Notes under the pieces: generated by a model
Database searches by the model: none
Told to the model about the DNA's origin: nothing
What the model saw: only the letters and a program-made list of their open reading frames with translations
Program-made: the position numbers and the translations under genes
Source: Pipra filicauda
Lineage: Eukaryota > Chordata > Aves > Passeriformes > Pipridae
DNA length: 64,000 bases
Direction: 5' to 3'
Assembly: GCF_003945595.2 (NCBI RefSeq)
Contig: NW_024104292.1
Location: 3,277,075 to 3,341,074 of the forward strand
Shown here: in pieces, positions 26,709 through 37,300 of the stretch
How positions within the stretch are numbered: position 1 is the first letter of the stretch
Layout: each line of letters starts with the position of its first letter

Positions 26709-26938
26709 AGAGTCACAGAATATGCTGAGTTGGAAGGGACCCACAAGGCTCATCAAGTCCAACTCCTGGCCCCGCACAGGATCATCCCCAAGAGTCACAC
26801 CATGTGCCTGAGAGTATTGTCCAAATGCTCTGTCAGGCTTGGTGCTGTGACCACTGCCCTGGGGACACTGTTCCAGTACCCAATCACCCTTTAGTGAAGA
26901 ACCTTTTTCTAATGTCTAACTTAAACCTCCCCTGAAAT
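26709..26938 (-). mobile_element. CR1 LINE, 3' end, subtype differing from the other copies
   Basis: The antisense CR1 begins AGAGTCACAGAATATGCTGA. Its body (CAACTCCTGGCCCCGCACAG, then CACACCATGTGCCTGAGAG) marks another CR1 subfamily than the copies at 5088 or 61097. About 230 bp remain and the copy is 5'-truncated. Small deletions are visible but similarity is easy to follow, so it is only moderately old. Confidence 0.88.
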
Positions 26939-28152
26939 GATTGAATTGATCAGAGATAAGCAATCTTCCAATAGGTGTCACTCTGAAAGGGTGTGTTTAA
27001 GTGAATACGCATGGAATTTCAGGAAGGATGGCACTTTTGTCAGCTACTAAGGCATCTGCAGCACAAAATATATCCCAAAAAGGAGATTAGAGCTCCTAAA
27101 TATACCCTGACATCCCAAAGCTTTAACAGTGGCTAAATTCTCAAAAACATCTAGCACAGGAACTTTGTTAATCTGTATCACCTTGATGAACAGATGTAAT
27201 GAGTGATTACGTGGTTTTGTCAAATTTTGTATTCTCATATGTGCATAGATCTGCACACACAGGTGTGTGTGTGTGTGTGTGACACAGATCTACCTGTATA
27301 GGCTTTCTCTGTAATTTTAAAATATGCCTTTTATCAGGCAAAGCCTGTTGAGCAGAATCTGTGGTTCCTTTTCTATAAATAAAAAGTCACATCCATTTAA
27401 ATTAATTTCATTGATTTATCTTCAAAAGCATATAGTCTCTTGAAGAGTAGAATGTCATAAATATTTATACGTGCTAGAATTATGACTTGGGATGTTTCAT
27501 TTAAAAATGAAAGTGAAGGTCAAAATTCGACATCTTAGAAACTGAGAAAAGTTACCTGAAAAAAAAAAAAGAAAAAATTAAAATATTAAATCAATCTTGA
27601 TGTAATATCACTATTTACCAGCATAGCTGGCATACTATATTATAATAAACTATATTGAATTCAGAGAATTTACTATATGGAAAACAGTACCAAGAAGTCA
27701 AAACAACAAACAAGTGAAATGGAGAAGCTCAAAATTTTCAAAACAGTGTGATAAAAGTAAGCTTACTCAGATAATGTCTCTAAGAAATTTGAAAAGAACA
27801 GAGATCCACGTTTCACTTTCTGAGTGATTCTGATTTCTGGTCCTGAAAGAATATGAAGTTCATCAAACATCAAAAAAATAATCTGTAAAGTTTCATAGCT
27901 TTTACATTTCTTAATCCCTTCTAGCTATCTTTTTCCTGAAAGACAAACTCTGAATTATTTATTCAGAATTGTCCAAATGCTTTACTTGGAGACACATGGT
28001 GTTAAAGTAAAATTACTTTTTACGTCCAATGCCTTCTGAGTGGCATCTGCATGGTCTATGTTTTGCTGAAAGGACCTTGTTGACCAGATTCCTGCTGTTT
28101 CTACTCTTCTGCGGTCTTTCATCTCAATCATTGCCTGTTTATAAGTCATGGT
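26939..28152. other. AT-rich non-coding sequence, no gene seen
   Basis: Holds a (GT)9 microsatellite at 27263-27281 and no recognisable gene or transposon. Confidence 0.65.
27263..27281. repeat. (GT)n microsatellite inside a short palindrome
   Basis: GT dinucleotide repeat flanked by AGATCTG on the left and CAGATCT on the right, so the whole could fold back on itself. Likely variable in length. Confidence 0.85.
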
Positions 28153-28983
28153 TGTGCTGGTTTAAAAGTAAACCAGTGGGAGAAATGAATCCAACTCTAG
28201 AGAGATTATAAATCAGAGTTACAATGTACTAAAAATAAATTACAGTAGATGTAACCATACAGAGAAAAACTGGTTTTAACCTACAAATACAGATGTATAA
28301 CCCAGCCCTCTGGGACAAGAATAGAACAGTGTTCGTTGCCCCCTTTGCTGAGCACCACATGGCCCCCCCGGGTGCAAAGTAAAAGGAAAGGAAACCTGTT
28401 GGTCCAGATGATGGTGGCAATTCTGTTGAGGTAATGATCACAGCCTTGTCGAGAGTGGCAGTGGCAGTCCTGTTGGAGTTCTGGTCCTCTGCTGCATCTG
28501 ATGAATAATACCAGAAGTCCCCAAACCCCAAGACTATATATGCTCAGGTTCAGGTGGGAATGTCCAGTACCTCCCCCAGGGCAGGGAGTTCCACAATGGG
28601 TGAGTCTTGGGATATTTTTTGAGTTTTTGATGCTCTAGGTGTTGCAGCTGCCTATTATGCCAGTCCAGCACCCCCCATTAGCAGAGATGACCCCTCAAGC
28701 TGGGTCTGAAGGTGTTAATTCCCCACCACGACCACCAAGGGGTGTTATCTCAGCTGAGTCATCAGGTGTGCCCTGGGCAGCTGCTGCAAATGATCCATTA
28801 TCAACAGTCCATCAGAAATGACACAGAGGGTGTAGAATACACAGTGTCCAAATGCCTTATACTCACATAGTAATAAACTGGTCTTGGCCCCTGTAACTAG
28901 GACAGTGGTTCATAGGCATAAAGAAGATTTTGGCTGTCCCATATGATAAATTCCAGGTCAGCTAGATGTACTGAACCAAAACA
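28153..28983 (+). mobile_element. Solo LTR of an endogenous retrovirus, family C (possibly ERVL-like)
   Basis: The block begins TGTGCTGG at 28153 and runs to about 28983 (ACA). I recall this sequence type as a passerine LTR, but the family name is not verified. A TATA box lies at about 28535-28542 (ACTATATATG) and an AATAAA at 28872-28877, about 335 bp downstream. No AATAAA is seen in the corresponding place on the other strand, so the + strand is the likely sense. The first bases hold a small palindrome (CTGGTTTA, AAAG, TAAACCAG). No gag, pol or env sequence flanks it, so it is a solo LTR. Frames at 28229-28531 (-) and 28639-28821 (+) are chance frames within it. The right boundary is uncertain by tens of bases. 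Confidence 0.65.
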
Positions 28984-30345
28984 TATATTGATTAGGTACT
29001 GCCATAATAAAATCTGTGTGTTTTACCAAGAAAAAAAAAAAAAAAAAGAAGAAGAAAAATAATTAGGATTGCAAAAAACACAATTTACAGAAGCCATACT
29101 TTCTTTTTTAATCATCCCAATTTTAAAAGAAAATTTAAATGCTCCACTTGTAATAATCAGTAGAACAAGATATCTACTACCATAATTTTGTTTTATAAAT
29201 GAGTAATATAGTTTTTGGTTTTTTACAAAAAAAGGTAATTTTATTACAATATTTACAATGTATGTAAAAAGTCAAATAACTCTCCCAAATTAGTATTTTC
29301 TATTAACTCCTTTCATTTTGTGTCCCCAAGATCAATTATTGTGCCTGTTTTACACACTGAATCTCTTTAGACCACGAAGCGCTGGAGTGTGCATCCTTAC
29401 CATTGGACTTATGAAACATGGAAATATATATTTGTGTCGGGAGTCAAGTGTAATTTATTAATTCCCTTCATTACCAAATGTAGTATTGTGTCTGCAATTC
29501 AAACCATGTATGAAGTTTAAATCAAATTGCAAAGACCAGGCGTCAGGGGAATCTCTGACATTTTGATAGTTTAGTGAACATTGAAAAAATTCTTTTAAAT
29601 TTGGTATTTCTTCCATATGAACTCTCTTCCTCTAGCATTCCTGAATTTCCTTTAATAGAGGCATAAATCCTTATGAAACTTTTTCCCTGTTGTACGACAT
29701 CCATATCAGTATAATCATAAAGCTCTAAATTCTTTGGCTTTCTATGTTTTAATTTTATTCTTAAGGTTCCTATGCTCTTAAACATTGAGGCTATAAATCA
29801 TTTTTGTCTTGTATTTCTTTCAGTAATTCCCTTATTCAAAGAGAAAACATAATTAAATCTTTGCTTTTATAACTTTCTTTAGAAAGATTTTGAAAATGAC
29901 AGAAGGTAAGATTTCATCTTTTGTCTGTGCTCTCTTTCATGAAATCATATGTTTACAATCTGTTGAACAAGATAGTGATATCAAAATACTAAATCTTCTG
30001 TACAAAATTGTTTTGCACTCATTGAGCCAAACCTTATCTTTATTTTACTTCCCTAATATGTCCACTTCAAACAAAAAAATGAAACAAAACATACAGTCCT
30101 TAAAAAGAAACCCCAAAAGTGGAGTTTGTTGTTGTTTTGCTTTAACATATCCCCACTACCATTATAAGTAGTCTATGAGGTTGATAGGCCCCATCCTACC
30201 AGAAACTGAGCATCCTCAGCTGGTTGACTGAATAATGAACTGTAATTCAGCCAACTTAATGTAGGCTTTTATGATAGACTTTTACATTTGAGTTAGCCAC
30301 AATGTAGTCTCTGGGTTAACAGAGAAATTATTTGAGCTGGTAATC

Positions 30346-30372
30346 GATCTTGCATGATATTAATGCAAGATC
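30346..30372. repeat. Perfect inverted repeat (10-bp arms, 7-nt loop)
   Basis: GATCTTGCAT at 30346-30355 pairs exactly with ATGCAAGATC at 30363-30372. Function unknown. Confidence 0.8.
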
Positions 30373-31809
30373 AGTTGCATACTTGTATACTAATGCTCTA
30401 CTAATGCCAGTGAATATACTTTGTACCTGGCTTGCAATCAGAATCACTTAGAATGAAGAATTTTGTGTTTCTCTCTCTTTCTGCACTGTAAAACATCCTG
30501 AACTGTGAAACTCCGTAGGATCTACAAATGAAGAAATTAACTATGAAATAGAATATTTAAGTCATTTACAGCAGATACCATTTACTGTGAAATAGATCAA
30601 ATCTATTTGTGTCCTGTTCAGCTTCCTGGGGAAACTTCATTAGATTGGGGAATAAGGATCTTACTTGTGAGTATTTTGGGTTTTTTATTAAAAGTTATAA
30701 CAATAATAGAAAACAAGGTTAAAAATAGAAAGAACAAAACTAAATCAATAACACAGAGTAAGCAAAAGCTTACTCAGAGGAAATAAAGAGCAGACCCACT
30801 GGTCAATTCTCTACATGAACCTCAGTATTAACTTCAATCAATCTCTTGGCTGAATAGACTCTGGTACACAAGTTACAACAAAGTCTGAACTGAAAAATAA
30901 TACCATGACTTTGTAGAGTGAGAAAGAAATAGTGGTAGAGATGACAAATCTGGAGGAACCTAAAAAAAAAAAAAAATTCTGGCATAGATTCTGCCTAAAT
31001 TTAGAAAGTTGGTTCAAAGCAAAGAACAGAGTTTATGGAGAAAAAAACCCTCTAAATGACCACATAGTCAGTTTGGGATCTGTCTTCCCTGAGGAGGTGA
31101 TATGTCTCCTTCTGAAAATTATGCTGTGAGTTTAAGGCATCTGTACTCTAATTGTAACAGTAGCCAGAAAAGGGAAAAAAAGGCAGCACAGAACTAAGCT
31201 TTACACTAGAAATTCCCAGTAAAATTGGTAGTGGAGATAGTTCTGCCTTTAAGCTTCTAATACTGTCTAACAAAAATTTGAAAATAAATAATATTATGAA
31301 GTGGATCTGACAATTTTCTTTTAAACTGATGCATACAATTGCATCAGTAATGCTGATGAAGTATTTACCCAGTAAACTCTAATACAAAAAAGCCAATAAT
31401 GCTCAAATTGCATATTTTGAAATGCTTACACTACTGTTAAGATTCAGACAAATGCACTTTAAACAGCAAACTTTGCACAACAAAGCTTTATTCATGTGCT
31501 TACTGTTCTTTGAGGTCTATTAAACCAGGACTAGTCTCCCACAGAATGTGATGGTTTTGGAAACTAATAGTTCTATGTTGTCCAATAATGAATCAATTTC
31601 TACCTGTGTCTTTCACAGCTCTGATTTCAGTAGTCCTGAACACACACACATGCACAGGGTAATCTCTGAATATTATATAGTTCTACATCACGCTGTTATG
31701 TGTATGAAGGCAACTGAGATCTCTATGTATGCTGCTATTATTCATTGCTGGCATAAATTAGTTGTAATTCATATATGATATTTAGGAAGACAAGCAGTTT
31801 CAACCTCCA

Positions 31810-31896
31810 CATTATTATTATTACTACTACTACTGCTACTGCTACTACTATTATTATTACTATTATTGTTAATAGTAATAAGTATTATTATTATTT
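31810..31896. repeat. Imperfect ATT/ACT trinucleotide repeat
   Basis: A run of mixed ATT, ACT and GCT triplets with interruptions, turning into AAT/ATT at its right end. A 71-codon frame crosses it with runs of T and I residues; this is an artefact of the repeat, not a gene. Confidence 0.85.
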
Positions 31897-33149
31897 AGAT
31901 ATGCAAATAAAACACAAAGTTCCACTAAGTGAAAACAATGACATTTTACACCCATGCTGTAAAAGAGAAATTTCCTGTAGAATAAACTAGTAAATTCTGC
32001 TTAGTGCCAAAAAAAAGTAAAAGATTTCTTTATAGCTTTCTATTAACTTGGGATCCCAGTTCCACAAGTGCTCAGGATCTCCGTAGCTCTGGAGTTATTC
32101 CAGAGAATACAATTGGCTTTGCTTAAATTGTGAAAAACAGATTACAGAATTGAAAGCTTACTGTGCGACTCAAGGCAATCCTTTAATTTTTCACTGCCTT
32201 ATAAGACCTTTTACAAGTCACAAGGTTTCATTGTTTACTGCTGAAAAAGCTTTACATGACTTTTTTTTAAAGATGGTCAGAGAAGGAAAAAGATAATCAT
32301 TCTAATTCTGTATTCACTATGCAGGTTGCAGCATTTATCATGTAATATATGCTGCTGCAACTACAACAAATTACTTCTCATAAATAGTTCATAAGCTGAA
32401 AGACACATAAACACATGAATGTTTTATCTATCTACCTTACCCACCATTCAAGTGTACAATTAGTACAACTCAGGTCAATTGTGCTGCAGAGCAATCTTGG
32501 GGCAGCTGAGTTCTGTGTACTTCACTGTTAAACTGGATCTTTAGGGTGGATTGGATCAATGATGTGATATTGAACAAGAAAGAGCAAGAAAGTAAAAGGG
32601 AAAAAAGACATTCTTTAAAAATGTCTCATGCGGTGTTGTGGATTAACAGCAGTGGCAAGCAGAGCACCACACAGACCTTCTCTCAGTCCCCCTTGAAATG
32701 ACAGGGAAGGGTATCAGAAGTGGAAAAGCGAGAAAACTCATGGATTGAGATAAAGACAATTTATTAGGTAAAGCAAAAGCTATATGCGAGTAAAGCAACA
32801 TAAGGGATTCATTCATTACTTCCCATGGACAAGCAGGTGTTCAGCCATCCCCAGGAACACATGACTGTCTTGTGTAATGGTAACTTGGGAAGACAAACAT
32901 CAAGAGTCCAAACATATCCCTTCTTTCTTCACCCAACTCTAAATGCTGAGCATGACAGCATATTGTATGGGATATCCATTTGATCAGTTGGGGTCAGATG
33001 TTCTGGCTGTGTCCTCTCCCAGCTTCTTGGGCTCACTCAGCTCATCCACTAGGTGTGTGTGGGGGCTGTGGGGGGTAAGAAACAGAGAACACCTTCCCAG
33101 TGTGCAAGCACACACTGTGCTAAGCAACATTAAAACACTGGTGTGCTAC

Positions 33150-33918
33150 TAACACCATCATCATCATTACCATGACTAGGCTTCGCGAACGAAGATTTAG
33201 GAAGGTTCTATCCACATTTGTTACAGGCACGCTGGTGGCTTATGAGGCCAATACGAGATAGACATATCCGATTGCAAAAGGTACATCAGAAAGACTCCTT
33301 AGGCGGTATATTCAGCAAGACACGATTCTTTCTGCGTTGTCTTTTCTCCTTGAGAGTGATCCTATGTGCTTTCTCAAAGGAAGCAGCAGCGTTATAGGTG
33401 GTGTGTCTCCAGGCCTCCTGATTGGAGGCCAGAGTAGACCAGTTATGATGATCAATATGGCCAAGGCTGAGATGTTTCAGGGAGTCCTTGTATCTTGTCT
33501 TCGGGGCTCCTCTCTTGTGGCAGCCAGTGGCAAGTTCACCATAAAGCAAGATCTTAGGGATAGGCGGTGTGTCCTTCAATACCTTGAGAATTTGCCCGTG
33601 CCCACGCAGCTGTGTTCTCAGCAACATGGCCTCAAATACGTGTGAACTGGGCAGCTTGTTCTAGAACAGATTTATTGGTCACATAATCTGACCAGTGGAT
33701 GTTTAGGATTGTATGGAGGCAGCGTTGATGGAAGCGTTCTAGGAGACGCAGGTGGTGGCGGTAGATGACCCATGATTCAGAACCATACAGGAGAGTAGAC
33801 AGCACTATGGCTCTGTAAACGCTGATCTTTGTACTTTTCTTCAAGTGTTTATTATGCCATACTCTTTTATGGAGTTTTCCAAAAGCACTATATACCTTTG
33901 CTAACCTGTTGTTTATCT
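33150..33918 (-). mobile_element. RTE-like non-LTR retrotransposon, 3' fragment
   Basis: A 5'-truncated retroposon inserted in the family D LTR. On the - strand it encodes the C-terminal end of a reverse transcriptase ORF, then a zinc finger, then a very short 3' UTR ending in a TGA/ATG triplet tail (+ strand CATCATCATCATTACCATGA from 33152). A short UTR with a triplet tail is typical of RTE-clade elements and unlike CR1, whose tail is ATTCTATG octamers. A possible short target duplication (CCAT) is visible at both junctions. In birds the best-known young RTE is AviRTE, proposed to have been exchanged with filarial nematodes. Membership in AviRTE is inference; other RTE groups are possible. 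Confidence 0.8.
33208..33918 (-). pseudogene. RTE-like ORF2 remnant: reverse transcriptase C-terminus plus C2HC zinc finger
   Basis: Two adjoining frames carry the ORF. The first, from about 33918 to 33650, includes LLYGSESW and RFHQRCLHTILNI, which belong to the domain following the polymerase core in this retrotransposon group. The second, from about 33640 to 33289, includes LLYGELATG, RYKDSLK and HIDHHNWSTLA, ending in a basic stretch. A frameshift of one base separates them near 33635-33650. An in-frame TGA at 33286-33288 is followed, still in frame, by a C-x2-C-x12-H-x3-C zinc finger at 33223-33285 (motif SRIGLISHQRAC) and a final TAG at 33208-33210. The polymerase active site and endonuclease are absent through 5' truncation. 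The copy cannot be functional. Such zinc fingers in related elements are thought to bind nucleic acid. Confidence 0.85.
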
Positions 33919-34094
33919 CCATTTTTCTCACAAATCTGAAACATAACACCATATGAGCTACTATGAAGAAAATCACGAAGAAAATCAGTACCGTCTCTGC
34001 CCCTTGTTTCACACCATTTGGGTCATGCTCAGGTCCCACTATCCAAATCAACCTTGTTAGACCTCCCTTTTTCTGTCCTTTGGTATACCCATAC

Positions 34095-34310
34095 ATATCA
34101 AAGGCTTGAATTGGAAAGGAGCTTAAAGATTGTATACTTCCAAACCCCTAGCTGTGTCCAGGGACACCTTCCATCAGACCAGTTTGCTCAGAGCCCCATT
34201 CCAACTGACCTTGAACAGTTCCAGAGATGAGACACCCACAACCTCTCTGCGCAACCCGTTCCAGTTCCTCACCACTATATCATTTCCTTAGTCTAGAACC
34301 ACCACTGTAA
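34095..34310 (-). mobile_element. CR1 LINE, 3' end
   Basis: Antisense CR1: TTGAATTGGAAAGGAGCTTA, then ACACCTTCCATCAGACCAG, then CAACCTCTCTGCGCAACCCG. Only ~215 bp of the 3' end remain. It follows the family D LTR by about 80 bp. The terminal octamers are degraded. Confidence 0.85.
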
Positions 34311-37300
34311 AATATCCAGAAAATGCTTGGAAAAAACGCTGTTGAATTCATTTAGTTCATGATCATCCTCCTTTTGTTCAGGTCCTATAGTACTTTGTAT
34401 AAAATACCATGTAAATACTGTTTTAGAACAATGTAAAAGTATATCTATTAGTATAACCATCCTTGAGTCTTCAGACCAGGTCACAGAGTTTACCATAACA
34501 TGAAATTCCATCTGAACACAGGAAAACACTTGTTTTTACTGTGAGGGCAGTTCAACCACTTAAACAGATTGCCAAGAAAATCAAAAAGAAGATAATGTAC
34601 TAAATGTGAGTGAAAAGAGGAGGGAAAAAACATAGAAAATATTAAAACAAAACAAATAAAACCCCAAACAAACACACAAACAAACAAACAAACACTTTAG
34701 AGTTTGGCATGCTTAAAAATTCTTATCTCCTGAGCAGCCTGAATTGAATTGGAGACAGGGGTGTTTGGGAGGCAAGTGGGAAATCTGAGTTTGCAGATCT
34801 ATCCAGTAACTGGATTTGTGGTATCCTAGTGGGAAGCAAGAGGTAGCAGATATTTCTCTTTTGCAATCTGATAATCATTCTAAGTCTTATTTCTGTTTCC
34901 TTAAAATGCCTTAAGTGAAGAAAACTCAAGACTGGTAACTATTTTCCCAGTAAAAGAAACAAAACAGCAACAACAACAAAACCATTGAAATCAATTTGGT
35001 GAGAAAAACAAAGACCTTTCTACATATCTCCCTTCCTATTTACTTGAAATATAAATGTGTCCTAAGAGGCCACAGAACCATGTTTCTTATTCATTCATTT
35101 CTACATCCTGCAGAGAATTTCCACTGTTTCCTCTGTACAAAAGTAAAGAGAGACTTATGATAAAATATTTATTTTTAATAATGCTAAGCAGGATTTATTC
35201 ACGTACCCTTGAGAGCTACATCTCCAACTGGCTGAAGCAGAAAAGTCACATTTGAATATATTAAGCTTGACTTTTAAGATTGTGAGTAGTTCTGCTTTTA
35301 CTTCCAACTTGATAATTGATTGTTCTGCTGTATTAAGAGTAGACACAAGATCCTTCTTTCTACACTTGATCTCAAGCTTAGTATCAGGCTAGGTTAAAGT
35401 TAACTTCAGAGAACAAAAATAGCTTTTGATTAGATCAAAAGTTAGATCCTGTGATGTTTTAAAGCATATATGGCTTCCATAAAAACTTAATTAGTTTCCT
35501 TATCTGCAACTAGTAAGTGACCCTGTCAGATAAATCTGAATGAGATCTGACCTAGAAGTGAGCATATCTAGGACTCATTTATGTCTATGTAATGAGAGAA
35601 AATTTGGGATACTGTTAGCAGTGAATTAAAGAAAGAAGATGAAATATAATAGATGAACAGAAGAGCATAAATATAAGAAAATTGTCATAAACAAAGATAT
35701 TGTAAGAAAAATACAGAAAAACTAATCCAGTATAGAAAAATCTATGCGAAAAGGAAAAGTGTTTGATTTCTATAAACAAAGCAAACATTAAAACATATGA
35801 TCTATCTAACATGTAGATAGGCAAATGTAGATAAGAAATTCTGGTGCTGTTGATTTTTAGATCTTGACCAGCATGATCTGCTTTTCCTTTAATTTTTTTT
35901 GCTGCACAATTATCATGGTATGCTGTAGCAGAATGTAGACACAGAAAATCAGTAAACACTAAAAATCTGATTGTTCTCTGTTGCAAATTATCCAAAATAG
36001 AGAAAAATATTAGAAAATAGATTTTAAAATATTATTACTTTAGTTAATATTTTCTAAATACTTCAGCACAAATCAGGTCATTTCTGCTGTTAATTTATAT
36101 CTATTTTTTTGTGTGTGTGAAGTGTTGCTTATTTTTTCCAGAGTCCTTTATTCTTCCCGTGAATGTCATTTGTGAGAGTTCATGTAGTTCTGAGTTTATG
36201 AAGATGGTAGGAATAAGCAAGGTCCAGGACCTAACTAAATTCCTACAGTCTTTGCTGTAGCAAAATTTAAAGATTTCAAAGTTTCCAGTTCTCCTTCAGT
36301 CTGAAATTTACAAATTTCTTGTGATCATGGGATATATCCATACAATTACTTCTTAGTACAATTACTTCTTAGCAGCACTGTTTTCCAGGCAACAGCAAAA
36401 TCTCATAATGTTAGAGTAGCATAACGTACAAGATGAAAAGAACTTGTCTTAAGTCTAGAACAAACAATGGGATAATGCTTATTTCCATGACATTTAATGA
36501 CAAATTAGTTTCCATCCAGTGGATTGATCAGGACTGAAAACATTGGCGGTTCTATCTTCCAGTGTTTCTGATTCTTTTTTTAGGTCCATCATGGACAGAT
36601 ACCCTAAGCAGTAAAAATATCCTTTGATGGTTTCAGGATAGAATATCTTGTTTGTTAAGCGCTCTCTGGAGAATAATAGAAATGATGATCCATTAAAAGA
36701 ACATAGTGGAATTGTCACTTTCACCACACAGGATTTGCTGGTATCGTGGATATTCTTAGCCTGGGAAATTAGAGACAAAAATTCATTTGCAAAATTGTCC
36801 CCTACAGTCTGTGCTTTGCATAATTTACTTTAACTTAGTCATGCAATGATTCTTGAAACATTTCACTGGAGAGCAAATTCTAGATTTGTGCTCTAGTTGC
36901 ATATAAATTTCCTGACATGCAGTCAGTCCACTGTTTCTTTTGCATTAAAGCATCATCTCATCTTTAATCAAGCCTTACTGCAAACCATGCAGTTCACCTA
37001 TCTCGAGTGATGCATTTCAATTAAAGTTTTAACTTTGCTGGATTTTTGTGAGAGTATTACAAGCTTTCATTAAGCAGCCAAAGTGGATGTTAACTTCAGA
37101 ATGTTTGCAATCTAGTATTCACTATCAAGAAAATAGAAACAGATAATTAAAATGGAAGAGTTGAAAGCCCAGCATTTATAATGAAGAAGCAACATGTGAC
37201 ATCAATATATTTAGCAGTTTTTCCATCTGGAACTGAAGGTGTCAAGCAAGGTGAGTTTAACAGGAAACACAGTGCTTGGAACACAGCTATTTTTGGTTAT

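Larger units (their letters stand above)
28984..32633. other. AT-rich non-coding sequence, no gene seen
   Basis: Contains an A17 tract near 29031, a 10-bp-arm hairpin at 30346-30372, a trinucleotide-rich tract at 31810-31896 and no recognisable gene. The region around 32160-32400 is mixed in composition and is discussed as a possible conserved non-coding element. Confidence 0.65.
32634..34015 (-). mobile_element. ERV LTR, family D, interrupted by an RTE-like insertion
   Basis: The left part (32634-33149) starts TGTTGTGGATTAAC and the right part (about 33919-34015) ends near TTTCACA. Together they match, from memory, one continuous avian LTR type of about 600 bp. The sense strand is -: an AATAAA lies at 32760-32765 and a decayed TATA region near 32938-32945, with U3 to the right. 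Consensus order is kept on both sides of the insertion with essentially nothing lost, so the middle 770 bp entered an existing LTR. No retroviral internal region flanks it, so it is a solo LTR. I saw no convincing target duplication at the outer ends. Divergence is clearly higher than for family C at 28153. Confidence 0.75.

Noticed and set aside
31775..31990. Frame with threonine/isoleucine repeats
   Set aside because: Translation of an ATT/ACT trinucleotide repeat.
33337..33645. 102-codon frame on the + strand
   Set aside because: Antisense to the RTE-like ORF, which is the real coding strand.
35615..35995. 126-codon frame on the - strand with apparent membrane segments
   Set aside because: T-rich codons give F, I and L by composition; no family resemblance.
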